Shown here piece after piece: positions 48,972 through 57,687 of a stretch of DNA of 64,000 nucleotides (position 1 is its first letter; every line of letters starts with the position of its first letter). The position numbers and the translations under genes are program-made. This stretch comes from Rhizobium sp. CCGE 510. Its GTDB lineage: Bacteria; Pseudomonadota; Alphaproteobacteria; Rhizobiales; Rhizobiaceae. The notes below the pieces were generated by a model, which saw nothing but the letters and a program-made list of their open reading frames with translations, was not told where the DNA came from and did no database searches. The stretch is taken from assembly GCF_000292525.1 (NCBI RefSeq), contig NZ_AEYF01000002.1, forward strand, positions 1 to 64,000. Reading direction: 5' to 3'.

Positions 48972-51900
48972 TCCCCAATTTCTGTATTCAGCGGCCCGTC
49001 GCGACGACGCTGCTTGCCATCGGCGTCATTCTGGCCGGCCTTGCCGGTTACCAGCTCGTGCCCGTCGCGGCACTGCCGCAGGTCGATTTTCCGACGATCA
49101 ACGTTTCGGCGCAGCTGAGCGGCGCCTCGCCGCAGACGATGGCGACCTCGGTTGCGACACCGCTGATCAAGCAGTTCGAGACCATTCCCGGGATCAGCGA
49201 AATCAGCGCTTCGAGTTCGCTCGGCAGCAGCAGCATCGTGCTGCAGTTCGACCTCAACCGCAATATCGACGCCGCCGCAGCCGACGTGCAGGCGGCAATC
49301 TCGCATGCGACAAGGCAGTTGCCCGACAACCTGACAACGCCGCCGAGTTACCGCAAGACCAATCCGGCCGATGCGCCGGTGATGCTGCTCTCGGTGCAGA
49401 GCAACACCATGCCGCGCAGCAAGCTCGACGAGATCGCCGAGGACATCATCTCGCCATCGCTTTCCACCCTCCCCGGCGTTGCCCAGGTCAGCGTCTACGG
49501 TGCGCAGACCTATGCCGTGCGCGTCGAGGTCGATCCCAACAAGCTTTTGACCCGCGGCATCGGCATCGATACCGTCAACAAGGCGCTAGCTGCGGCCAAC
49601 AGCCAGCAGCCGGTGGGAACGCTGCAGAACAACTCGCAGAGCATGACCATCACGGCAAACACACAGCGCACCAACGCCGAACAATTCCGCTCGCTCGTCA
49701 TCGCCAGTCCGAACGGTGCGCCGATCCACCTCGGCGATATCGCCGATGTGCAGGACAGTGTCGAGAACCAGTATACCGGTAGCTGGTATGACGGCCAGCG
49801 CGGCATCATCCTCGCCATTCAACGTCAGCCGGATGCCAACACGGTCGATGTCGTCGATGCGATCAACGCCAAGCTGCCGCAGCTTCACGCCGAAATCCCG
49901 CCCTCGGTGAATACCGTCGTCATGAACGACGCAGCAAAACCCATTCGCGATGCCATTTCAGACGTGAAGTTCACGTTGCTCTTGACGATCGGTCTCGTTG
50001 TTCTCGTCATCTACCTCTTCACCGGTCATGCCACAGCAACGATCATTCCCGGACTTGCCGTTCCGCTGTCGCTGATCTCGACCTTCGGCATGATGTATGT
50101 GCTTGGCTACAGCATCGACAACATCTCGCTGCTCGGGTTGACGCTGGCCGTAGGGCTGGTGGTCGACGACGCGATCGTCATGCTCGAAAACATCCTGCGC
50201 CATGTCGAGGAAGGCATGCCGGTGCGGGAAGCGGCGATCAAGGGCGCGGGCGAAGTCAGCTACACGATCATTTCCATGTCGGTCTCGCTGATTGCGGTGT
50301 TCATCCCGATCCTGCTGATGGGCGGCGTCGTCGGCCGCGTGTTCAACGAATTCGGCATGGTGGTTGCCATCGCCATCATCTCGTCGGCCATCGTCTCGCT
50401 GACTGTGACGCCGATGCTCGGCTCGCGTCTCTCCAACAATCACAGCCGCCCACCGCTCATCATCCGCATCTTCGATGCCGGGTTCGAGCGGACGCTCAAA
50501 GGCTACGACAGGGCGGTCGGCTGGTGCCTTCAGCATCGCCCCATAGTCCTCGGCGTTTTCCTCGGTTCGGTGGCGCTGACGATCTATTTCTTCATGACGC
50601 TGCCGACGAGTTTCTTCCCGCAGGAAGATATCGGCCGCCTGACGATCAGCACGCAGGCAAGGCAGGACATTTCCTATTCCGCCATGGAAGCGCTGCAGCA
50701 GCAGGCGGCGGCGGCCGTCAAAGCGAACCCGGCGGTCAACCACGTGATGTCGACGATCGGCGGCAATCCGAACAAACCGCAGAACAACGGCTCGATGTTC
50801 GTCGAACTCAAGGACAAGAAGGCGCGTCCGCCGCTTGACCAGACGCTGCGCGAGCTGCGCACGGCGATCAACAAGATCCCCGGACTGCAGGCCTTTGTGA
50901 CACCGAACCAGAGCCTGCGCTTCGGCGGCCGCCAGACCGCCAGCCAGTATCAGCTGGTGGTGCAGGCGCTGAGTGCCGATCAGACCAACCTCTGGGCCGG
51001 CAAGATTCAGGCGGAGATGCGCAAGAACCGCCTGTTTACCGACGTGACTTCGGACGCCCAGAACAACGCCCTGCAGGCGAATATCGTCATCGATACCGAG
51101 CGGGCAGCCGCCTATGGGATCGACAACGACACGCTACGCACGACGCTGCAGGAGTCTTTCAGCGGCTATTCGGCTGCGGAAATCCAGTCGACCGGCGATA
51201 GTTACGACGTCATCGTTGAATATGACACCAGCAAACCCTGGGACGACCAGAAGCTGTCGGAAATCCGTGTCGCCTCCGCCAATGGCAGCTTGGTGCCGCT
51301 GTCGAACTTTGCCCATGTGCAACGCACCACCGGCCCGGTCACCATCAACCAGACGGGGCAGCTGGTCTCGACCACGGTTTCCTTCAACCTGCCGGAAGGC
51401 GTCTCGCTCAGCGATGCGACGGCAGCGGTCGACCAGATCAAGAAGGACATCGCCACGCCGGCAGACGTCTTCACCTCCTATGGCGGCACGGCGGAGATCT
51501 TCCAGCAGTCGCAGGGCAATACGCCCTATCTGATCCTGGCGGCGGTGCTGACCATCTATGTCGTGCTCGGCGTGCTCTATGAGAGCTTCATCCATCCGCT
51601 CACCATCCTCTCCGGCCTGCCGGCCGCGGCCTTCGGCGCGCTGCTGGCGCTGAAGATCATGGGCTTCGACCTGTCGATCATCGCTCTTATCGGCCTGTTG
51701 ATGCTGATCGGCATCGTCAAGAAAAACGCGATCATGATGATCGACGTGGCGGTGGAGACCATGCGCACGACGGGCGAAAAGGCGACGGCGGCAATCCACG
51801 AGGCCTGCGTCCGCCGCTTCCGGCCGATCATGATGACGACCTTCTGCGCCCTGCTCGGTGCCCTGCCGATCGCGCTTGGCAGCGGCGCAAGCTCGGAACT

Positions 51901-52084
51901 GCGCCAGCCGCTCGGCATCGCCGTCGTCGGCGGCCTGATCGTCTCGCAGATGCTGACACTCTTCATCACCCCCGTCATCTTCGTCGAGATGGACCGCTTC
52001 GGCAACTTCCTCGGCCGCCTGATCGGCGGAAAGAAGGCCGAAGAGCCGGTGGTGCAGGAGGCAAGGGCAATGGCAGCCGAATGA
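48968..52084 (+). CDS. RND multidrug efflux pump (HAE1/AcrB-MdtC type)
   Basis: 1038 residues, full length for an AcrB-like pump. Twelve membrane segments in two halves; TM1 starts IPNFCIQRPVATTLLAIGVI. TM4 carries the proton-relay pair in GLVVDDAIVMLEN, and the second half has LIGLLMLIGIVKKNAIMMID with TM10 Lys. Large periplasmic loops occupy roughly 35-330 and 560-860. Exports hydrophobic or amphiphilic compounds. The outer-membrane partner is not in the window. Followed by a rhizobial repeat block at 52114. Confidence 0.95.
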   Translation: MIPNFCIQRPVATTLLAIGVILAGLAGYQLVPVAALPQVDFPTINVSAQLSGASPQTMATSVATPLIKQFETIPGISEISASSSLGSSSIVLQFDLNRNIDAAAADVQAAISHATRQLPDNLTTPPSYRKTNPADAPVMLLSVQSNTMPRSKLDEIAEDIISPSLSTLPGVAQVSVYGAQTYAVRVEVDPNKLLTRGIGIDTVNKALAAANSQQPVGTLQNNSQSMTITANTQRTNAEQFRSLVIASPNGAPIHLGDIADVQDSVENQYTGSWYDGQRGIILAIQRQPDANTVDVVDAINAKLPQLHAEIPPSVNTVVMNDAAKPIRDAISDVKFTLLLTIGLVVLVIYLFTGHATATIIPGLAVPLSLISTFGMMYVLGYSIDNISLLGLTLAVGLVVDDAIVMLENILRHVEEGMPVREAAIKGAGEVSYTIISMSVSLIAVFIPILLMGGVVGRVFNEFGMVVAIAIISSAIVSLTVTPMLGSRLSNNHSRPPLIIRIFDAGFERTLKGYDRAVGWCLQHRPIVLGVFLGSVALTIYFFMTLPTSFFPQEDIGRLTISTQARQDISYSAMEALQQQAAAAVKANPAVNHVMSTIGGNPNKPQNNGSMFVELKDKKARPPLDQTLRELRTAINKIPGLQAFVTPNQSLRFGGRQTASQYQLVVQALSADQTNLWAGKIQAEMRKNRLFTDVTSDAQNNALQANIVIDTERAAAYGIDNDTLRTTLQESFSGYSAAEIQSTGDSYDVIVEYDTSKPWDDQKLSEIRVASANGSLVPLSNFAHVQRTTGPVTINQTGQLVSTTVSFNLPEGVSLSDATAAVDQIKKDIATPADVFTSYGGTAEIFQQSQGNTPYLILAAVLTIYVVLGVLYESFIHPLTILSGLPAAAFGALLALKIMGFDLSIIALIGLLMLIGIVKKNAIMMIDVAVETMRTTGEKATAAIHEACVRRFRPIMMTTFCALLGALPIALGSGASSELRQPLGIAVVGGLIVSQMLTLFITPVIFVEMDRFGNFLGRLIGGKKAEEPVVQEARAMAAE

Positions 52085-52113
52085 TGACGGCCCTCTGAAT
52101 TCGGTCTTGCCAA

Positions 52114-52212
52114 TTACAGCGCCGCGCGTCCTTTCAGACGCGCGGCGCTGTAACACTCTGAATTGCTGCATAATCCATCCTTAAATCGATTCCGATTTCC
52201 GGGATTATGCAG
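52114..52212. repeat. Composite rhizobial palindromic repeat
   Basis: Two hairpins in series: 52114-52153 with perfect 17-bp arms TTACAGCGCCGCGCGTC / GACGCGCGGCGCTGTAA around CTTTCA, and 52166-52212 with CTGCATAATCC / GGATTATGCAG around a 25-base loop containing AAATCGATTCCGATTT. The first is also a strong terminator after the RND gene. The whole block is typical of repeated intergenic elements in this genus. Confidence 0.8.
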
Positions 52213-52403
52213 TAGCCCTTGCTGCGAACTTCCTTTCTCCGACCGCGAGAAGAAGTGCGTCCGCGATCACATCGACTTTCGATCCTCTTGAATGTGTCGC
52301 GCCACTGTGGCATCACCCGCCCTCCTTGATCCGGGGCGTCCTTTCGCCCTATCGCGGAGTGCTGCTCCGTTTCCAATAACAATCGGCAGGAAGAGGTGCG
52401 GGC

Positions 52404-53696
52404 ATGGCTCAGGCGCTGGGTTTGGACTTCGGCACGACGAATACGGTTCTCGCCATGGCGGATGGCGGGGCGACGCGCTCGATGGCATTCACGAGCACGG
52501 AAGGCACGGCCGACAGCATGCGTACGGCGCTTTCCTTCATGAAGGATGCGCAACTCGGCGCTTCAGCACTGAAGGTGGAGGCGGGCCATGCGGCGATCCG
52601 CCAGTTCATCGACAATCCCGGCGAATGCCGCTTTCTGCAGTCGATCAAGACCTTTGCGGCAAGCGCGCTGTTCCAGGGCACGCTGATCTACGCCAAGCGG
52701 CATAATTTCGAGGATCTGATGGAGGTTTTCGTCAGGCGCCTGCGCAATTACGCCGGCGACCACTGGCCTTCGGATGTCAGCCGCATCGTCACCGGCCGGC
52801 CGGTGCATTTTGCCGGCGCCAGCCCAGATCCTGACCTCGCGACCCAACGCTACAACGAGGCGCTGTCACGATTCGGCTTCCCGGAAATCCACTATGTCTA
52901 CGAGCCGGTCGCCGCCGCCTTCTACTTCGCGCAGAACCTGAAGCAGGATGCGACCGTGCTGGTCGCCGATTTCGGCGGCGGCACGACCGACTATTCGCTG
53001 ATCCGCTTCGAGACGGCCGCCGGCAAGCTGACGGCAACGCCGATCGGCCATTCCGGCGTCGGCGTCGCCGGCGACCATTTCGACTACAGGATGATCGACA
53101 ACATCGTCGCACCGATGATCGGCAAGGGCAGCCATTTCAAAAGCTTCGACAAGATCCTTGAAGTTCCGTCCAACTACTATTCCAGCTTCGGCCGCTGGAA
53201 CCAGCTGTCGATCTTCAAGACGACACGCGAATTCGAGGATCTGAAAAAGCTGGTGCGCACCAGCCTGGAGCCGGAAAAGCTCGAAATCTTCATCGACCTC
53301 ATCGACCATGACGAGGGCTACCCGCTCTATCAGGCGGTGTCGGCGACGAAGATGGCGTTATCGGCCTCGGAGGAAGCGCCTTTCGATTTCGCGCCGCTCG
53401 GCCGCGGCGGACATCGCAGCATCCGACGCAGCGACTTCGAAGGCTGGATCGCCGAGGATCTTGCCCGCATCGAAGGCGCGCTCGATGACGTGCTCGACAA
53501 GACCAAGACAAAGCCCGGGGATATCGACAAGGTGTTCCTGACCGGCGGCACCTCCTTCGTGCCGGCGGTGCGCCGCATCTTTACCGAGCGCTTCGAGCGC
53601 GACCGGATCGAGAGCGGCGGCGAGCTGTTGTCGATCGCCCATGGCCTGGCGCTGATCGGCGAACGCGACGACATTTCGCAATGGACTGTGCAATAG
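52404..53696 (+). CDS. Hsp70-family protein, YegD-like
   Basis: 430 residues, actin-like ATPase fold without the DnaK substrate-binding domain. Phosphate motif 1 GLDFGTTNTVLAMADGG at the start, phosphate 2 VADFGGGTTDYSLIR in the middle, adenosine motif FLTGGTSFVPAVRRIF near the C-terminus. YegD is an Hsp70 relative of unknown client. AGGAAGAGG before ATG at 52404. Confidence 0.92.
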   Translation: MAQALGLDFGTTNTVLAMADGGATRSMAFTSTEGTADSMRTALSFMKDAQLGASALKVEAGHAAIRQFIDNPGECRFLQSIKTFAASALFQGTLIYAKRHNFEDLMEVFVRRLRNYAGDHWPSDVSRIVTGRPVHFAGASPDPDLATQRYNEALSRFGFPEIHYVYEPVAAAFYFAQNLKQDATVLVADFGGGTTDYSLIRFETAAGKLTATPIGHSGVGVAGDHFDYRMIDNIVAPMIGKGSHFKSFDKILEVPSNYYSSFGRWNQLSIFKTTREFEDLKKLVRTSLEPEKLEIFIDLIDHDEGYPLYQAVSATKMALSASEEAPFDFAPLGRGGHRSIRRSDFEGWIAEDLARIEGALDDVLDKTKTKPGDIDKVFLTGGTSFVPAVRRIFTERFERDRIESGGELLSIAHGLALIGERDDISQWTVQ

Positions 53697-53705
53697 ATCA
53701 GGCAA

Positions 53706-53733
53706 GGAAGGGCAATCTGTCGCCTGCCCTTCC
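53706..53733 (+). terminator. Hairpin after the Hsp70-like gene
   Basis: GGAAGGGCA / TGCCCTTCC, perfect 9-bp stem, ten-base loop; no clear U run. Next gene starts 32 bases later. Confidence 0.55.
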
Positions 53734-53764
53734 AATGCCCCTGTCTCTCCGCTAAACCTGTCAG

Positions 53765-54664
53765 ATGATCTCCGCCAACGACCTCTCCCCCGCCGAGCTT
53801 GCAGCGCTTCTGCATTTCCATGCGGATGCCGGCGTGGAATGGCTGCTGGAGGAAGAGGCGATCGACCGCTTCGCCGAGTTCGAAGCGATGAAGGCCGCCC
53901 GGCGCCCGGCGGCACAGGCCCAGCCACAAGCTCCCATCGCTGGGGAACGGCCTGTGGCTCGGGATGGCCGGACACCGCCGCGTCCGAATGCAGTGGCGCC
54001 CCCGGCCGAACGCGCCGCGTCCGGTCCGCAGCCGGCGATCCCGGATGGTGAGGCGGTGCAGCAGGCGCGTTTCGTCGCCGAGACCGCGCGATCCCTGGCT
54101 GAGCTCAAGACTGCGATCGAAGCCTTCAACGGCTGCAACCTCAAGCACAGCGCCCGCTCGACCATCTTTGCCAGCGGTGATGCCGAAAGCGGTATCATGG
54201 TGATCGGCTCGGCGCCGGGTGCCGAAGACGATCGCGAAGGCGTGCCCTTCTCGGGAAAATCCGGCCAGCTGTTCGACAAGATGCTAACGGCGATCGGGCT
54301 GACGCGCTCGAGCGTTCTGCTGACGCAGGTCATCCCCTGGCGGCCACCTGGCAATCGTGCGCCCTCGGCGGCGGAAATGGACATCTGCCGGCCCTTCATC
54401 GAACGGCAGATCGCGCTGGCCGAACCCAAGGTGATCCTGTTGCTCGGCAATTTTTCGGCCCGCTTCTTCTTCGGCGAAAACGACACGATCCACGGCCTGC
54501 GTGGCCGTTGGAAGGAAATTGCCGCTGCGGACTGTGTCATTCCTGCCATAGCCAGCCTGCATCCGCAGGATCTGCTGACCGCGCCGGTCAACAAGCGGCT
54601 GGCCTGGAATGACCTGCTCGCCTTTCAGGCGAAGCTTAAGTCCCTCTCTCTGCTCAGAAATTAG
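53765..54664 (+). CDS. Uracil-DNA glycosylase, family 4/5-like
   Basis: 299 residues. An N-terminal helix plus Ala/Pro-rich linker (about 1-95) precedes the UDG domain: motif A region VIGSAPGAEDDREGVPFSGK then SGQLFDKMLTAIGL, middle TQVIPWRPPGNRAPS, motif B IASLHPQDLL (family 4 has HP[SA]xLL). FNGCNLKHSARST retains one of the [4Fe-4S]-binding cysteine pairs seen in family 4 (C in GC), but fewer cysteines than classic UdgA, so cluster content is uncertain. Removes uracil from DNA. ATG at 53765. Confidence 0.88.
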   Translation: MISANDLSPAELAALLHFHADAGVEWLLEEEAIDRFAEFEAMKAARRPAAQAQPQAPIAGERPVARDGRTPPRPNAVAPPAERAASGPQPAIPDGEAVQQARFVAETARSLAELKTAIEAFNGCNLKHSARSTIFASGDAESGIMVIGSAPGAEDDREGVPFSGKSGQLFDKMLTAIGLTRSSVLLTQVIPWRPPGNRAPSAAEMDICRPFIERQIALAEPKVILLLGNFSARFFFGENDTIHGLRGRWKEIAAADCVIPAIASLHPQDLLTAPVNKRLAWNDLLAFQAKLKSLSLLRN

Positions 54665-54795
54665 CCAAAGTTGAATATTTTATGAATTCATCTATGCGTT
54701 CTCCGCATGGCTGCATCCCGCCGTGGCGCATTGCGGAATCAATGCTGCACCGCAATATGAGGGGTGTCTTGGGAGGAACCACAGGAACCAAGGCC

Positions 54796-54987
54796 ATGAA
54801 CAAACGATTTCGTCCTATCCATAGCGGGTTTGAAACCCTTCGCCTCGCCGGCGACCAGGTTCGTACCACCCACGGCTACAGCCGTTTCGGCTTTGCCGCG
54901 AACGAACAGATGATCGCCCGCGGCACCGGCATCAACGGCCGCACAGCACGCCCCGACGCGATTTTTTCGGATTTCCAGCAATATTGA
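54796..54987 (+). CDS. Small hypothetical protein
   Basis: 63 residues, MNKRFRPIHSGFETLRLAGD at the start, then a Gly/Arg-rich middle (RFGFAANEQMIARGTGING) and an acidic end. No membrane segment, no cysteines. AAGG precedes ATG at 54796, and the region upstream is AT-rich enough to hold a promoter. Family not recognised. An ATG at 54682 in the same frame has no ribosome site. Confidence 0.5.
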   Translation: MNKRFRPIHSGFETLRLAGDQVRTTHGYSRFGFAANEQMIARGTGINGRTARPDAIFSDFQQY

Positions 54988-55042
54988 GTGGCAGGCGCAT
55001 CGCCTGCTGTTTAGACTGCCGAACCACTCTACCCTTTGTTTT

Positions 55043-55117
55043 TACGCAATTCGCGGCAAAAGCGCTTCGCGCTTTGCCTGGGAAAACCGCTTCGCACTTT
55101 TCCTGGAATTGCTCTAG
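55043..55117. repeat. REP-like element
   Basis: Ends ACGCAATTCGCGG and TCCTGGAATTGCTCTAG are inverted (GCAATTC / GAATTGC). Inside are two short hairpins, AGCGCTTCGCGCT and ACCGCTTCGCAC. This matches the common rhizobial 'gagcaattccaggaaaagtg' element in reverse. Confidence 0.75.
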
Positions 55118-55136
55118 CGTCAAGAGTAACCCCAAG

Positions 55137-55292
55137 ATGACGATCCTGATATCGCTTCTGCGTAACATCGAAACCTTCGAGCATATCCGCGTCGCGGTCT
55201 CAGCCGCGCGGGAATACGAGCGCGAGCTATCACTCAAGCCGGTCGACGCTGCCCCCTGCATTGGCCCAAGTGCTGCGGCAATCGTTCTCTGA
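55137..55292 (+). CDS. Small hypothetical protein (low confidence)
   Basis: 51 residues, MTILISLLRNIETFEHIRVA then VSAAREYERELSLKPVDAAP and a hydrophobic end. It begins 20 bases after the REP element and its stop touches the stop of the convergent gene at 55293. Ribosome site weak. The ordered amphipathic start looks protein-like, but no family is recognised. Confidence 0.35.
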   Translation: MTILISLLRNIETFEHIRVAVSAAREYERELSLKPVDAAPCIGPSAAAIVL

Positions 55293-56165
55293 TCAGACGG
55301 CCATTGCCTCGAACTGGGCTTTCGCCCATTCGAAGGCGTCGTCGACATAGGCGAACTTGACCGCCTGCCAGGCGCAATATTGCTCGACGAAATCCCGCGA
55401 TATCCAAATGTGCGCCTTGCGTGGTTCGTCATCCCAGCCGACGCAGCCGCGTTGCGCCGCCTTTGCCAAGAGCCGTTGGAGATGGGTGCGCGACATCATG
55501 AAATCGGCGGCGAGCGCACGGGTTTCGACACGGCCGACGGAAAACCTATCCGGCTCGCTGCTTTCCATATCCATTCGGGCGATGAAGTTGTCGACCACGA
55601 GGCCGCCGGCTTCCGTCCAGAGGAACAGCGCCACCTGTTCGGGCGGCTCGCGCCAGGCGGCATCTTCCAGGCAATGGCGGGCGATGCGCGGCTGAACCAG
55701 CCGCATCATTGATGGGTTTGCCTGGAAAAATGCGGCCCTTTGACCGCCGTCAAGCAGATCGAGCGCGCCGAGATTGGAAAGAATCCAGGCAAACATCGCC
55801 TGATGGCTGACGTCAGCCGGCTCGAAATGACGTGGCCGCCGCCGCTCGTCGCCGGGCGTGTGAACAATGAAGCGGTAGGTGTAGAGTTCTTCGATGAAGG
55901 CGAGGACGGTGTTGCGGCTCGCCACCTTATGCGCGGTGATGCGTCCGGTCAGCCGAACGGCGGTGAAACCCGAGGTCGGGTCACGCGGATCATATTCCAG
56001 GTTAAGGGCATAGGCAGTCTGGGTCAGAAGCCAGCGCTGATGCGAAGCGAGCAATCGCGCCAGGCGCGGGCTGGCATCGAACATGCCGCGCATCTGCCCA
56101 GCCAAAAAGCGGATGCTCAGCAGAAAGGAGTCGTTTCCCGCCAATTGCTCCGCCGTGAATGCCAT
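55293..56165 (-). CDS. Conserved hypothetical protein with possible winged helix
   Basis: 290 residues, soluble. The C-terminal third (RALAADFMMSRTHLQRLLAK then AAQRGCVGW) has the spacing of a helix-turn-helix of the MarR/wHTH kind. The N-terminal two thirds are helical with no signal or membrane segment. Rhizobial homologues exist to my recollection only as hypothetical proteins. GGAGGTGGAGAAAAG lies before ATG at 56165, fixing the start. It may be a transcription factor; not certain. Confidence 0.65.
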   Translation of the reverse strand: MAFTAEQLAGNDSFLLSIRFLAGQMRGMFDASPRLARLLASHQRWLLTQTAYALNLEYDPRDPTSGFTAVRLTGRITAHKVASRNTVLAFIEELYTYRFIVHTPGDERRRPRHFEPADVSHQAMFAWILSNLGALDLLDGGQRAAFFQANPSMMRLVQPRIARHCLEDAAWREPPEQVALFLWTEAGGLVVDNFIARMDMESSEPDRFSVGRVETRALAADFMMSRTHLQRLLAKAAQRGCVGWDDEPRKAHIWISRDFVEQYCAWQAVKFAYVDDAFEWAKAQFEAMAV

Positions 56166-56411
56166 TATGCTTTTCTCCACCTCCGCTCGCCGGCTGGCGT
56201 TCGGAGCAGCAATACCGAAAGCTTCCCCGGTATCAGCGGCCATTCAGACATGCACAGCTTCGAATAAATGATATCCGCTCATCTTCAACAAACATATTCC
56301 GTGAGGCAACGATATCCCAAGAATTCACCATTCTTTTCGCTCATTGCGAGCAATTTTCGCGCTGCAGCACTCCATGCATTAAAAGCTTGCATATCATGCG
56401 CTTGCAGGGCG

Positions 56412-57350
56412 TCAGGCTTGCGGCGTCGTGGCTCTGCGCGCCTCCCTCTGCTCGATGCCGAGCTGATGCTCGCGATAGATGATGAAGATGCCGGCGGAGA
56501 TGACGATAAGAGTACCGATCAGCATGGTAAAGCTCGGCACATCGCCGAAGACGAAATAGGCGACGATACTGCCGAGCAGGATCGAGGTATATTCGAACGG
56601 CGCAATGGTGGAGACATCGGCATGGCGGTAGCTTTCCGTCAGCAGAATCTGCGCGATTCCGCCGCAAAAACCGGCGGCGATGAGGCAGAGTGCCGACGGC
56701 CATGGCAGGACGAGCCAGCCGAACGGCAGAGAAGCCAGCGAAAAGACCGAGGCGATGAGCGAGAAGTACAGCACGATCGTCGCCGTTTTCTCCTCCTCGA
56801 CGAGACGACGCACCTGGATCATCGCCATGCCGCCGAGCACGGCCGAGAGCAGCACGGAGAGCGCGCCGACAGCCTGTTCCGCCTCCATGCCGCCGTCGCG
56901 AAACAGCGTGAGTTTCGGCCAGGAAACGATGGCGACGCCGACGATCCCGACCAGGACGGCACTCCAGCGATAGATGCGCACGGTCTCGCCGAGAAAAACC
57001 GCGGCGAAGACGACGGCGACCAGCGGCAAGGCGTAGCCGAGCGCGATCGCTTCCGGCAGCGGCAGATGCAGCAGGCCGTAGAAACCGAAAGCCATCGACA
57101 TGATGCCGATCGTGCCGCGCTTGAGGTGGCCGACCGGATTGGCGGTGTAGAAGGCGGCGCGCAGTTGCCCGATATAAGCAAGATAGGCCATGATCGGGAA
57201 AAGCGCGAAGAAGGACCTGCAGAAGGTGACCTGGCCAGGTGGGATGTCGGAGCCGGCCAGCTTGATGAAGGTCTGCATGGCCAGGAAGACCACGACCGAC
57301 GAGACCTTCAGCGCAATGCCTCTCATCGGGTTTTTGAGAACCGCGTGCAT
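56412..57350 (-). CDS. EamA/DMT family permease
   Basis: 312 residues, ten hydrophobic segments, two EamA repeats (VSSVVVFLAMQTFIKLAGSD at the start; STIAPFEYTSILLGSIVAYF before the last helix). The LHLPLPEAIALGYALPLVAV segment resembles RhaT/RarD/S-adenosyl-methionine uptake-like DMT members. Substrate unknown. AGGATC before ATG at 57350; ATG at 57326 is an alternative. Confidence 0.87.
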   Translation of the reverse strand: MHAVLKNPMRGIALKVSSVVVFLAMQTFIKLAGSDIPPGQVTFCRSFFALFPIMAYLAYIGQLRAAFYTANPVGHLKRGTIGIMSMAFGFYGLLHLPLPEAIALGYALPLVAVVFAAVFLGETVRIYRWSAVLVGIVGVAIVSWPKLTLFRDGGMEAEQAVGALSVLLSAVLGGMAMIQVRRLVEEEKTATIVLYFSLIASVFSLASLPFGWLVLPWPSALCLIAAGFCGGIAQILLTESYRHADVSTIAPFEYTSILLGSIVAYFVFGDVPSFTMLIGTLIVISAGIFIIYREHQLGIEQREARRATTPQA

Positions 57351-57687
57351 GATCCTGGCTCTTATATCGACTTAACAGCAACGGGGAGACGCGTTCGACT
57401 CGGGAACGCAGAAGATGACGTCTCCCATCGTAGCGAAGAAAATCCCGATTGGCCAAAAAATCGCAAGCAGCGTGGAAGAATCGCAAGATCACCTTCGGGC
57501 GCGCGCTCGACGGTGCGGAATGCGCGCCCGCGCGTCGATTTTTTGCTCTCTTCAGCCATTTCGCCCAAAATGTTCGCCTTTGGCCGGTCGGTGTTAACCA
57601 ATTGAAAACCATAGGCACGCATCGTTTTTGCTTAGTCGAAATTTTCTTCGCCCTGCAACGATTGCCCGCCCCTTCCAGGATCATTTG
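57351..57687. other. Intergenic region, no gene seen
   Basis: 337 bases between the divergent EamA permease and the chemoreceptor-like gene. It contains GTTAACC at about 57594-57600 and an AT-richer 3' end that probably holds the promoter of the latter. No RNA gene or firm operator seen. Confidence 0.45.
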
